A DNA stretch of 36,585 nucleotides from Microthrixaceae bacterium (GTDB lineage: Bacteria > Actinomycetota > Acidimicrobiia > Acidimicrobiales > Acidimicrobilacustridaceae), in NCBI GenBank assembly GCA_947449015.1, contig CANFQA010000024.1:1-36585 (forward strand). The letters run 5' to 3'. Numbering within the stretch: position 1 is the stretch's first letter; the number at the start of each line of letters is the position of its first letter. Position numbers and translations under genes: made by a program. Positions 1-7,962 of this stretch are shown here, piece after piece. A model generated the notes under the pieces. It saw nothing but the letters and a program-made list of their open reading frames with translations. It did no database searches and was not told where the DNA came from.

Positions 1-1782
1 AAGCACGGTCGATTCGGCAAGTGGCTGGAGGGCAATATCGACTGGGCGCTGTCACGCGACCGCTACTGGGGCACGCCCCTTCCGATCTGGCGATGTGACG
101 CTTCCGGCCACGAACACTGCATTGGTTCGGTCGCAGAGCTCTCCGAACTCACTGGCAAGGACCTCACCGAACTTGATCTCCACCGGCCCTATGTCGATGA
201 CATCACCTTCGACTGCGTGGTCGAGGGGTGTGCCGGCACTTCCAGTCGTGTTGCTCCCGTGCTTGACGCATGGTTCGACTCGGGTTCGATGCCGTCAGCT
301 CAGCAGCATTACCCGTTCGAGAATGCTGAACGCTTTGAGCGTTCGTTCCCCGCTGACTTCATTTGCGAAGCAATCGATCAAACCCGCGGCTGGTTCTACT
401 CGCTGCTTGCAGTCAACTCCTTGGTGTTCGGATCCACGCCGTATCGAAATGTGGTCTGCCTGGCGCTCATCGTCGATGAGAACGGACAGAAGATGTCCAA
501 GTCCCGGGGCAATGTCATTGCCCCGTTCGACATCTTCGACACGCTGGGCGCAGATGCGTTGCGCTGGTACTTCTTCTCCTCCGGACAGCCCTGGACTCCC
601 CGACGGGTCTTCCCTGACGGAATCCGTGAGGCCACCCGTCAGACCCTTCTCACCTTGTGGAACGTGCATTCATTCTTCGCCACCTATGCCGACCTCGACG
701 GTTGGCAACCCGGCGAGAGCGTCGAGGTCGCCACGCACGTGCTCGATCGATGGATTCTTTCCGAACTCGACGACACCATCGATGCGGTCACCGGTGCGCT
801 GGAATCGTTCGACGCACTTGGTGGCGCCTCACGAATTGCCCGCTTCGTCGATGACCTCTCCAATTGGTACGTCCGCCGCAGCCGTCCTCGATTCTGGAAG
901 TCAAGCGATGCACGAGCGCACGCCACGCTCCACGAATGTCTCGTCACCGTGGCGAAGCTTCTTGCGCCGTTCTGCCCGTTCATTGCCGAGGAGATCCACT
1001 CCACGCTTACGAACGAACGTTCGGTGCATCTGACTGACTGGCCTGTCTCCCAATCTCGGCATGACACCAACCTGTCCGAACAGATGGCAGCAGCGCGTCG
1101 TTTGGTGGCACTCGGTCGATCCGCTCGCACCGACGCGAAGGTCAAGGTTCGCCAGCCGTTGTCACGGGCATTGCTCCTGCATGCGGGAATCACTCTCGAT
1201 GAGGACATTGATGCTGAGATCCGCAGTGAACTCAATGTTCGCTCCCTCGAACGCCTCGACACGCTTTCGGGTCTTCTGCGCTGGAATGTGATTCCGAACT
1301 TCCGTGCACTTGGCCCCCGACTCGGTCAGAAGGTCAACGAGGTCAAGGCCGCGCTCGCCGAGGCCGACGGTTCGCTGCTTCAGGCGCAGTTGGAGACCGA
1401 AGGATTCATCACTGTTGCCGGCGAGCGACTCGATGCCACTGAGGTTGAGGTGCGCGCCGAGCGCCACGAGTCGCTGGCTCTGGTCGAAGACGGCGGATGG
1501 GCAGTCGCCCTGGACCTTGAACTCGACGACGATCTACGAGCGGAGGGAACTGCTCGAGAGTTGATCCGGGCCCTCAACGACACTCGCAAGAGCGCCGGTT
1601 TCGAGATTGCTGATCGGATCACCGTTCGCATTGATGCCGATGAGCGCCTTCAATCGGTCATCGACGCACACCGGGACTCCATCGCCGCAGAGGTCCTGGC
1701 ACGTGAGATCACCTTCGGGCCTGGGGACCTAACAATCGAACTTGATGGCGCCGCCGTATCGGTGACGCTCAGCCGGGCCTAA
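1..1782 (+). CDS. ileS: Isoleucyl-tRNA synthetase, type 2, C-terminal part (5' end outside window)
   Basis: Charges tRNA-Ile with isoleucine in the cytoplasm. The reading frame is open from base 1, so the N-terminal part with the HIGH motif lies upstream. About 593 residues are visible. Near the start is DWALSRDRYWGTPLPIW, typical of the eukaryote-like (type 2, Thermus-like) IleRS rather than the SRQR type 1 form. The KMSKS loop is intact at 490-504. The anticodon-binding helical domain follows (around ILSELDDTIDAV to NWYVRRSRPRFW), then the C-terminal extension with NVIPNFRALGPRLGQ found in long type-2 enzymes. The gene ends in TAA at 1780-1782, overlapping the stop of the convergent divIVA gene. 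Identification is secure; the type assignment comes from motifs. Confidence 0.97.
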   Translation, partial: KHGRFGKWLEGNIDWALSRDRYWGTPLPIWRCDASGHEHCIGSVAELSELTGKDLTELDLHRPYVDDITFDCVVEGCAGTSSRVAPVLDAWFDSGSMPSAQQHYPFENAERFERSFPADFICEAIDQTRGWFYSLLAVNSLVFGSTPYRNVVCLALIVDENGQKMSKSRGNVIAPFDIFDTLGADALRWYFFSSGQPWTPRRVFPDGIREATRQTLLTLWNVHSFFATYADLDGWQPGESVEVATHVLDRWILSELDDTIDAVTGALESFDALGGASRIARFVDDLSNWYVRRSRPRFWKSSDARAHATLHECLVTVAKLLAPFCPFIAEEIHSTLTNERSVHLTDWPVSQSRHDTNLSEQMAAARRLVALGRSARTDAKVKVRQPLSRALLLHAGITLDEDIDAEIRSELNVRSLERLDTLSGLLRWNVIPNFRALGPRLGQKVNEVKAALAEADGSLLQAQLETEGFITVAGERLDATEVEVRAERHESLALVEDGGWAVALDLELDDDLRAEGTARELIRALNDTRKSAGFEIADRITVRIDADERLQSVIDAHRDSIAAEVLAREITFGPGDLTIELDGAAVSVTLSRA

Positions 1783-2681
1783 CGCCCGAAACGATCGTCG
1801 TCTTCGAAGTCGGCGTCAAAGAATTTGCGCATCGCTTCGTCCGCGTCGTCGTCGGTTGCGCCAAAGAGTCGCGCATCCTCGTCGTCGTCTGCATCCACAT
1901 CGAAAATCTTGGCTCCGGTTGCACCACCAGCAGCCGCATCAGAGGTGGATTCGGCAATGTCATCGCGGGTGACCAACGTTGATTCGACCACCGGTGTGGC
2001 CATCGTCGGGAAGTCGCTGGATGGAACAACTGGTTCGTCGAACTGCTCATCGCCACCGATTGCTTCGTTATCCGCTGCGTCACTTTCGGGCAGCGGAGCA
2101 ACTCGCAGCGCCCGCGGGTCGTCAAGCACAGCCTGGATACGTGACACATCGGCAGATAACGACGCTCGCTGCTCAGCAAGGAACGCCTCAAGCGCTACTG
2201 CGTCGGCTTGGAGGTTGCGCCGACGGGCGTCGAGGTCGCCGATCGATGCCTCAGCGGTGGCCTGCGCGTCACGGACGATGTTCGAAGCCTCCGACTCGGC
2301 CTCACTTACCAACTTGGCTGCCGAGGTTCGCGCATCATTAACGACTGCGTCTGCGGTTCGCTGGGCCATCGCAAGCACCGAGGCGGCCTGTTCGGCCTCG
2401 ACCTCAGGACTGACCGAGGATGCCGCACCAACAGTTCCCGACTCGAGCTCGGTGATCCGGGCCTGAAGGGATGCCTGAGTACGTTCAGCATCGGCAGCGC
2501 GGCGTTCGGCCGCCTCTGCCACTGCGTTTGCCTGACGGAGACGGTCCTGCATCTGCCCCACAGCGCCGCTGAGACGCTCGAGGAACGCATCAACCTCTGT
2601 GGGGTCATATCCCTTGCGAGCGACCTTGAACTGGATATCGGTCAGCAGCTGCGGCGTGGGCTGTGCGTTGGTGTCGTCCAT
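1779..2681 (-). CDS. DivIVA-family polar/septal coiled-coil protein
   Basis: Cytoplasmic scaffold of the DivIVA/Wag31 family, which marks curved membrane at poles and septa and guides wall growth in Actinobacteria. The protein has 300 residues from the ATG at 2681. The N-terminal DivIVA box (about residues 12-40, IQFKVARKGYDPTEVDAFL) is clear. Long Ala/Glu/Arg-rich coiled coils (about 40-90 and 110-190) follow, then a strongly acidic tail ending FEDDDRFGR. The open frame continues upstream to 2759, but the family alignment begins at MDDTNAQ, and a TACCAT box sits 6 nt before this ATG. It is last in the dcw run, 84 bp after yggT, so it probably has its own promoter. Whether it is the essential Wag31 orthologue cannot be told from sequence alone. 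Confidence 0.9.
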   Translation of the reverse strand: MDDTNAQPTPQLLTDIQFKVARKGYDPTEVDAFLERLSGAVGQMQDRLRQANAVAEAAERRAADAERTQASLQARITELESGTVGAASSVSPEVEAEQAASVLAMAQRTADAVVNDARTSAAKLVSEAESEASNIVRDAQATAEASIGDLDARRRNLQADAVALEAFLAEQRASLSADVSRIQAVLDDPRALRVAPLPESDAADNEAIGGDEQFDEPVVPSSDFPTMATPVVESTLVTRDDIAESTSDAAAGGATGAKIFDVDADDDEDARLFGATDDDADEAMRKFFDADFEDDDRFGR

Positions 2682-2687
2682 GGGGCG

Positions 2688-2693
2688 ATGGTA
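2688..2693 (-). promoter_or_regulatory. Putative -10 box (leaderless start) of divIVA
   Basis: TACCAT on the - strand, followed by exactly 6 nt and then the ATG of divIVA. Transcription would start at or next to the start codon. No clear -35 hexamer is visible. Confidence 0.5.
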
Positions 2694-2765
2694 CCCGCCA
2701 CGCCCCTGCCAATCTGCGCTCTCCGGAATGGACCGAAAAGACCGTACAGAGGAACCCACACTGGA

Positions 2766-3023
2766 TCAGGTGGGTAGAACTCCGTTCAGGACTTCGATTG
2801 CCAAAAACACGATGAGCGGCGAAAGGTCCAGACCCATCCCGCCCATCCGCACCGGCGGGAGCATGGACCGGATGGGCCCAAGCACAGGTTCAGTCACCCG
2901 GAACAGTGCAAGACGAATGGTCTCAAGCGCGCCCGGTCCGCTCGGCGGGAACCAACTGAGCACGATGCGCCCCAACAGCGCGAAGAGAAAAAGGTTCAGC
3001 AAGAAATGAATGAGTGCCCACAT
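2766..3023 (-). CDS. YggT family membrane protein
   Basis: Small integral membrane protein of 85 residues. Helix 1 is about residues 3-24 (FLLNLFLFALLGRIVLSWF) and a C-terminal hydrophobic helix is about 66-84 (LSPLIVFLAIEVL). Between them lies the typical YggT loop with RVTEPVLGPIRSMLPP. YggT proteins sit next to sepF in Gram-positive dcw clusters and are linked to membrane or osmotic homeostasis and division; the biochemical role is not defined. It starts 12 nt after the sepF stop, so it is probably cotranscribed with sepF and yggS. Confidence 0.92.
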   Translation of the reverse strand: MWALIHFLLNLFLFALLGRIVLSWFPPSGPGALETIRLALFRVTEPVLGPIRSMLPPVRMGGMGLDLSPLIVFLAIEVLNGVLPT

Positions 3024-3035
3024 CGCGGTGAAGTG

Positions 3036-3602
3036 TCAGTCCCCGAGGAGTTCGCTCACCAGACGACGACGCTCGTCGGCCGGCACTTCGACACCAACTG
3101 GTGACAGCAGGAAAAGACCATTACCAATCTTCTCCATGTCACCACCGATGCCGTAACACATGCCGCTGAGGAAATCGATGAGACGACGTGAAAGTTCACG
3201 ATCCGCCTGTCCCATGTCGACAGCAACTGCCTGTCCAGCTTTGAACTTGTCTGCGACTTCCTGGACCATGCCGAAGTTCGTCGGAATGACAACGTGGGCT
3301 CGCGCGTTGCTTCGCTGGGGCACGGCGCGTACTCGCGGCTTCGAGGGATCCTCGCCGGTAATCGGAACCGGACGCACCGAGGTTCCCTCAACCGGGTCAG
3401 GCGGGGTCGAGTAGATGGGCGCCTGTGCAGCTGGACGCGGCGTCGGAGTCGCTGGGGTGGGGCGGACCGCTGCCGGTCGGTTCACGGGTGCCATCGGCTC
3501 GACACCTCGGTCACCAAGGTCACCCTGTGCGGCGTAATCGTCGTACTCCTCATCAGGTCCGAGTCCGAGATAGACCATTGCTCGTCGCCACGCTGTCGTC
3601 AT
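3036..3602 (-). CDS. sepF: Cell division protein SepF
   Basis: Membrane anchor of the Z ring. In Actinobacteria, which lack FtsA, SepF tethers FtsZ filaments to the membrane. The protein has 188 residues. The N-terminus (MTTAWRRAMVYLGLG) looks like the amphipathic membrane-targeting helix. A Pro-rich linker (about 20-90) follows, then the conserved SepF domain (about 100-180) with RAHVVIPTNFGMVQEV, AVAVDMG and DFLSGMCYGIGGDMEKI. A GGAGG ribosome-binding site lies 5-6 nt before the ATG. The 93-bp gap to yggS upstream is the second-largest break in the downstream half of the cluster. Confidence 0.96.
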   Translation of the reverse strand: MTTAWRRAMVYLGLGPDEEYDDYAAQGDLGDRGVEPMAPVNRPAAVRPTPATPTPRPAAQAPIYSTPPDPVEGTSVRPVPITGEDPSKPRVRAVPQRSNARAHVVIPTNFGMVQEVADKFKAGQAVAVDMGQADRELSRRLIDFLSGMCYGIGGDMEKIGNGLFLLSPVGVEVPADERRRLVSELLGD

Positions 3603-3695
3603 GAGATCCTCCGTACATCGATCGGCAGAAGGGCCGACCGTTCGTTGTCCGGCAGCAAGGGTAGTTGCTCCGCAGCGGCCTGTCCCCCGCTGGGT

Positions 3696-4361
3696 TCAGC
3701 GGATCGGGCGGGGCCCGAACAGCGCACTGCCAACCCGGATCATGGTGGACCCTTCCTGCAGGGCAACCTCGAGATCGTCACTCATACCGATCGAGCGGTG
3801 AATGAGCCCGAGAGAGTCGGCAAGTGCGACCAGCGCACGGAAGCCCGGCCGAGACTGCTCGGGTGACCCCTCGATGCCAACACCCATGAGGCCCTCAACC
3901 AGCAAACCCGCCGATCGGGCGTGGTCGACAAGCGACGGGACCTCCTCGAGCGGGGCTCCACCCTTCTGGGGCTCCCCGGAGAGATTGGCTTGGAGAAACA
4001 CATGTGCCCCAGGTGCGCGTTTGGCGATCTCATCGATGAGTTCGACTCGATCCACGCTCTGCCAGACATCGACAGCGGGCACCAAGGAACGGACCTTGTT
4101 TCTCTGGAGTCGGCCGAGAAAATGCCACTCTGGACGCGTCTCAGAGTCCAAGGCGGCCACTTTGGCAATCATCTCCTGCGCATAGTTCTCGCCAACTGTG
4201 GTGATGCCGCATTGCAGCGCGGCGGACACGGCGTCGATGTCGAATCCTTTGGTCACCGCGACGATGGTGAGGTCGCGTACCGAATCCACCCGGTCGATTC
4301 GAGCACGGAGGTCATCAAGGCGACGCGCAACCTCAGCAGGGTCAATCGGAATCGACGTCAT
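3696..4361 (-). CDS. yggS: YggS/PROSC-family pyridoxal phosphate homeostasis protein
   Basis: Cytoplasmic PLP-binding TIM-barrel protein (fold type III, monomeric) that buffers free pyridoxal 5'-phosphate; no catalytic reaction is established for the family. The protein has 221 residues, close to the family norm. The PLP lysine lies in LTIVAVTKGFD (about residue 38). Other family blocks are GENYAQEM, WHFLGRLQRNKV (from the IG.LQ.NK block), and MGVG near the C-terminus with SMGMSDD-like GMSDDLEVAL. Its start overlaps the pgeF stop by 4 nt, so translation is probably coupled. This gene is a regular dcw neighbour between ftsZ and sepF in Gram-positive bacteria. Confidence 0.95.
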   Translation of the reverse strand: MTSIPIDPAEVARRLDDLRARIDRVDSVRDLTIVAVTKGFDIDAVSAALQCGITTVGENYAQEMIAKVAALDSETRPEWHFLGRLQRNKVRSLVPAVDVWQSVDRVELIDEIAKRAPGAHVFLQANLSGEPQKGGAPLEEVPSLVDHARSAGLLVEGLMGVGIEGSPEQSRPGFRALVALADSLGLIHRSIGMSDDLEVALQEGSTMIRVGSALFGPRPIR

Positions 4362-5050
4362 GGCTCAATCCAGATCACCAGCGCCTGCCGTGCGGTCTCG
4401 CTCCGTGCCCGATGCGACCAGAACCTTGTCTCCTCGCATGCTGTGCACCAAGACGCAGTTCCGGCGAGAGTGACACCACTGCGATCAAGGTCGAGACGGA
4501 CAGCTTCGGCAATATCAAGCGCTGGTGCTCCGGCCGCAGTCGTGGCGATCACCCGCGAATCGAAGCGCGCAGCCATCGCCGCGAGGTCCTCGGCTCCGAA
4601 CTCGTAACACTCGGGTCCAATATGCGGTCCCAGATACGCGTCGATTGATGACGCTCCAAGTGTTCGCATCTCGGTCACCGTCGAGGCGATGACGCCGAGA
4701 TGCAGCCCCCTCCAACCGGCGTGCGCCACACCGATCACCCCTTCAGGGGACCACAATGCGACCGTTGCGCAGTCGGCGCTGTGTGCAGCGATGGCAACGT
4801 CGGAGCGAGCGGTCACGATGGCATCAACGCGAGCACCACAGACGTCTTCAATGGACTGTCCGGGCTCGAGCACACTGACATCGGCTCCGTGGACCTGCGT
4901 CGACCAGATCCACGGACGATTGATGATGGATCGACGCCGTCTGTCGAGTTCCTCCGGCGCTCCTGTCACGGCGAGATTTCCGTCGACGCGCTCGGAGACA
5001 TACACCCTGACGCGACGATCCGCCCCAACAGGGGCGGACCAAGTGCTCAT
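4358..5050 (-). CDS. pgeF: Multicopper-oxidase-like 'laccase domain' protein PgeF/YfiH family
   Basis: Member of the YfiH/PgeF (DUF152) family. Some members hydrolyse misincorporated L-Ser from peptidoglycan precursors; others act on purine nucleosides. The metal-site residues typical of the family are present: QVHG (His, about residue 54), SADCATV (Cys, about 93-99), HAGWRGLHLG and GPHIGPECYEFG. Length is 230 residues, slightly short for the family. It lies 20 nt after ftsZ and overlaps yggS by 4 nt. Its place in a wall and division operon favours the PgeF role, removing L-Ser at position 1 of UDP-MurNAc-peptide; the sequence alone does not prove the substrate. Confidence 0.9.
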   Translation of the reverse strand: MSTWSAPVGADRRVRVYVSERVDGNLAVTGAPEELDRRRRSIINRPWIWSTQVHGADVSVLEPGQSIEDVCGARVDAIVTARSDVAIAAHSADCATVALWSPEGVIGVAHAGWRGLHLGVIASTVTEMRTLGASSIDAYLGPHIGPECYEFGAEDLAAMAARFDSRVIATTAAGAPALDIAEAVRLDLDRSGVTLAGTASWCTACEETRFWSHRARSETARQALVIWIEP

Positions 5051-5070
5051 CGGGCGGTGACCCGAATCGA

Positions 5071-6147
5071 CTATTTCAGGAACGACGGGACGTCGAAGTC
5101 GTCATCGCCCGAGTCATCGGTGTCGGCGTCGCCGAACACATCGCGCACACCCTCGTTGCCCGCTGAGCGAGCACGTCCGGTGGACTTGGGGTCACCATCC
5201 CAGCGATCAAAACCAGCAGCGATGACGGTGACTCGAACCTCATCACCCATGCTGTCGTCGATCACGGTGCCAAAGATGATGTTGGCATCGGCATGGGCAA
5301 CGCCGTGAATGATCTCAGCGGCTTCATTGACCTCGAAGAGGCCCAGATCGCTGCCACCGGCAATGGTGAGCAGAATGCCACGAGCACCCTCAATGGAGGC
5401 CTCAAGCAGCGGCGACGAAATGGCGGCACGGGCAGCGGAGAGTGCACGGCCCTCGCCCGAGCCGTAGCCAATACCCATGAGCGCAGAACCAGCATCGCTC
5501 ATGATCATCTTGACGTCTGCGAAGTCGGTATTGATGAGACCCGGGGTGGTGATGAGGTCAGTGATGCCTTGCACGCCCTGGAGCAGCACCTCATCGGCCA
5601 TCTTGAATGCGTTCAGCACCGAGGTCTTGTCATTGGAGACGGTGAGAAGTCGATCGTTCGGAATGACGATCAGCGTGTCGACCTTCTCTTTGAGGGTCTT
5701 AATGCCAGTCTCAGCCTGTGTGGAGCGACGCTTGCCTTCGAAGGCGAAGGGTCGGGTAACCACACCAATGGTGAGCGCACCAAGCCCCTTGGCGATCTGC
5801 GCGATAACGGGAGCTGCGCCCGTTCCTGTTCCGCCACCCTTGCCAGCAGTGATGAAGACCATGTCGGCACCCTTGAGTGCCTCTTCGATCTCTTCGCTAT
5901 GCGATTCGGCGGCTGCCTTGCCGATCTCGGGATCGGAACCGGCGCCGAGACCACGGGTGATCTCACGGCCAATGTCGAGTTTGACGTCGGCGTCGCTCAT
6001 CAACAGAGCCTGCGCGTCGGTGTTGACTGCGATGAACTCGACGCCTTTCAGGCCGGCATCGATCATCCGGTTGACGGCATTGACGCCACCGCCGCCGACA
6101 CCGACGACCTTGATTACCGCGAGGTAGTTCTGCGGACTGCCAGCCAT
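5071..6147 (-). CDS. ftsZ: Cell division GTPase FtsZ
   Basis: Bacterial tubulin that polymerises into the Z ring at midcell. The protein has 358 residues. The N-terminal nucleotide-binding region includes [15 protein letters not shown], and the tubulin signature GGGTGTG lies at about residues 104-110. The T7-loop block follows with [13 protein letters not shown]. After a short acidic linker the conserved tail [10 protein letters not shown] is intact; this is the site that binds SepF and other partners. A strong AGGAG ribosome-binding site precedes the ATG. The 88-bp gap after ftsQ breaks the overlapping upstream series, so ftsZ may also have its own promoter, as in other Actinobacteria; I could not pick a convincing one. 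Confidence 0.98.
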   Translation of the reverse strand: MAGSPQNYLAVIKVVGVGGGGVNAVNRMIDAGLKGVEFIAVNTDAQALLMSDADVKLDIGREITRGLGAGSDPEIGKAAAESHSEEIEEALKGADMVFITAGKGGGTGTGAAPVIAQIAKGLGALTIGVVTRPFAFEGKRRSTQAETGIKTLKEKVDTLIVIPNDRLLTVSNDKTSVLNAFKMADEVLLQGVQGITDLITTPGLINTDFADVKMIMSDAGSALMGIGYGSGEGRALSAARAAISSPLLEASIEGARGILLTIAGGSDLGLFEVNEAAEIIHGVAHADANIIFGTVIDDSMGDEVRVTVIAAGFDRWDGDPKSTGRARSAGNEGVRDVFGDADTDDSGDDDFDVPSFLK

Positions 6148-6235
6148 GGAGGCTCTCCTTCAGAGTGGAGTGTTCGAAACTGAGACGGTGCTGCGGAACG
6201 TGTCCAATGCACGTGACGATGAGGTTACCCCACCG

Positions 6236-7012
6236 CTACCCACAGATCGGGGTCCTCGTGACGACAGGGGTGTCTGGGGTGATGACTCGGATAGTGCAGA
6301 GGTCGCGCTGGTCGACCTGACCCATGACGGTGACGAGAGCCGCGACCTTCTCCGGCAGCGCAGTTGCGGGCCCGAATTCAACGGTTCCTTGGGGTCGAAG
6401 AAGCAGCTGGAGGCGTCCATCCTCGGCTCCTACCACTGCGGTGACCCTGGAGCGCACCCCGGCCGGGAGCAACCCGGCCAGATCAAGTGCATCAGAGGAG
6501 ATACCCCGGATCTCGGGAAACACTGAATCATCGGCCGCGGCCGGTCCAAGCAGTTCGCCCGAGCCATCGACCAACTGCACAGCACCATCACTGTCGATCA
6601 CGCGACCAACGGGAGTGCGCTCAACCACCGTGATGCGGACATCTCCGCTCCAGCTTCGTTCGACCTGCGCCGAACGAATCCAAGGCTCCTGTTCGAGCCG
6701 GTGAGCGACAGCACCGGTATCCACGCTCAGCAGGGGCTCCCCCACCGTGACCCCAGACGACGCCGTTACCTCATCGACGGTGAGCCGGGAGGTGCCGCTT
6801 ACCCGGACCTGGTCAACATCAAAGAGCGCAGTTCGCGACAACAGCCACAGAGAACCAATGACTGCAAGGAGAGAACCAACGACGATGACGACGCGCAGCC
6901 GGCGACGGTTCCGATCACTACGCACCGATTCGCGGCGCGCAGCGATGCGGGGATCCACGGCGGGTTCCTCCGCGCGATTCTGTGCCCGCCGCTCAAGCAG
7001 ACGAGTGTTCAT
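6236..7012 (-). CDS. ftsQ: Cell division protein FtsQ (DivIB family)
   Basis: Bitopic division protein that joins FtsL and the septal synthase FtsW-FtsI to the ring. The protein has 258 residues. A basic cytoplasmic N-terminus of about 40 residues leads to one membrane helix (about 41-59, VVIVVGSLLAVIGSLWLLS). The extracytoplasmic POTRA domain follows (about 64-132, FDVDQVRVSGTSRLTVDEV), then the FtsQ beta domain ending TRTPICG. The start ATG overlaps the murB stop by 4 nt. It is the last member of the overlapping gene chain. Confidence 0.93.
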   Translation of the reverse strand: MNTRLLERRAQNRAEEPAVDPRIAARRESVRSDRNRRRLRVVIVVGSLLAVIGSLWLLSRTALFDVDQVRVSGTSRLTVDEVTASSGVTVGEPLLSVDTGAVAHRLEQEPWIRSAQVERSWSGDVRITVVERTPVGRVIDSDGAVQLVDGSGELLGPAAADDSVFPEIRGISSDALDLAGLLPAGVRSRVTAVVGAEDGRLQLLLRPQGTVEFGPATALPEKVAALVTVMGQVDQRDLCTIRVITPDTPVVTRTPICG

Positions 7013-7962
7013 ACAGTTGCCCCGGCTGCCGAGGCGACCTCTGGAGCGAATCCGATCAGATGGGTCTCGGCATGAAGGTCAACTCCGAATGTCTCAAGCA
7101 CGCGGGATCGAATCTCAGCCATAAGCGCCGCAACATCATCAGCACTTCCAGCGGGATCCGCCTGGATGAAATTGGCATGTTTGAGCGAAACCTCAGCGGT
7201 GCCGATTCGGAAACCTTTGAGCCCGGCCCGATCAATGAGACTCCCTGCGCTGTCGCCAGCCGGATTGGTGAATACAGAGCCAGCATTGGCTCCACCGGGC
7301 TGGTTCTCACGACGCCAGCGAACGATTTCGGTGAGTTGCGCGTCACCGGTGTCGACCGGGCCGGACGCAAGACCGATCCGGCACTCCACCACAACCTGCT
7401 CAGCTCGCAGCGCACTTCGACGATAACCGAAGGCGAGTTGGGTGGGGTCCATCTCGGAATCTTCCCCGCTGCGGAGGTCGACGACGCGGACCCCAAGCAC
7501 CGATGCCGACATATCTGATCCATGTCCGCCAGCATTCATACGCACCGCGCCGCCGACAGTTCCCGGTACGCCGACGGCCCATTCGAACCCGGCGAGTCCT
7601 GCGGCAACGCTTCGTCGGGCTGCAACCGGAAGCAGCGCGGCACCCCCGGCCTGCAGGACCGAACCCTCAACAGCAACAGATGCGAACGATTCACCGAGTT
7701 GCACGGCAACGCCACCGAACCCCGCGTCAGCAATCAGGAGATTGGACCCACGACCGAGAACCAGAAGTTCGATGTCGGGCGAACCGACTGCTGCCATGGC
7801 GCTGCCGACCCGGCGGAGATCATCGGGTGACTCGGCGGTGACAAGGATTGAGGCCTGCCCGCCAACGCGGTACGTGGTCAGCGCTCCCAGCGGTGCATCA
7901 ACGACGGCGCTTGATCCAAGCTCGTCAACGAGGCGAGCGATGACGGCATCGAGGGTCCCCAT
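7009..7962 (-). CDS. murB: UDP-N-acetylenolpyruvoylglucosamine reductase MurB
   Basis: NADPH-dependent flavoenzyme that reduces UDP-GlcNAc-enolpyruvate to UDP-MurNAc, the second committed step of peptidoglycan synthesis. The protein has 317 residues. FAD-domain motifs visible are TYRVGGQA, LGRGSNLLIAD and NAGGHGSDM. The substrate domain holds GYRRSAL, the catalytic-serine block NAGSVFTNP, and the C-terminal LHAETHLIGF carrying the conserved Glu. Its ATG shares one base with the murC stop (TGATG), and its stop overlaps the ftsQ start. The murC-murB-ftsQ order is common in Actinobacteria and Firmicutes. Confidence 0.96.
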   Translation of the reverse strand: MGTLDAVIARLVDELGSSAVVDAPLGALTTYRVGGQASILVTAESPDDLRRVGSAMAAVGSPDIELLVLGRGSNLLIADAGFGGVAVQLGESFASVAVEGSVLQAGGAALLPVAARRSVAAGLAGFEWAVGVPGTVGGAVRMNAGGHGSDMSASVLGVRVVDLRSGEDSEMDPTQLAFGYRRSALRAEQVVVECRIGLASGPVDTGDAQLTEIVRWRRENQPGGANAGSVFTNPAGDSAGSLIDRAGLKGFRIGTAEVSLKHANFIQADPAGSADDVAALMAEIRSRVLETFGVDLHAETHLIGFAPEVASAAGATV

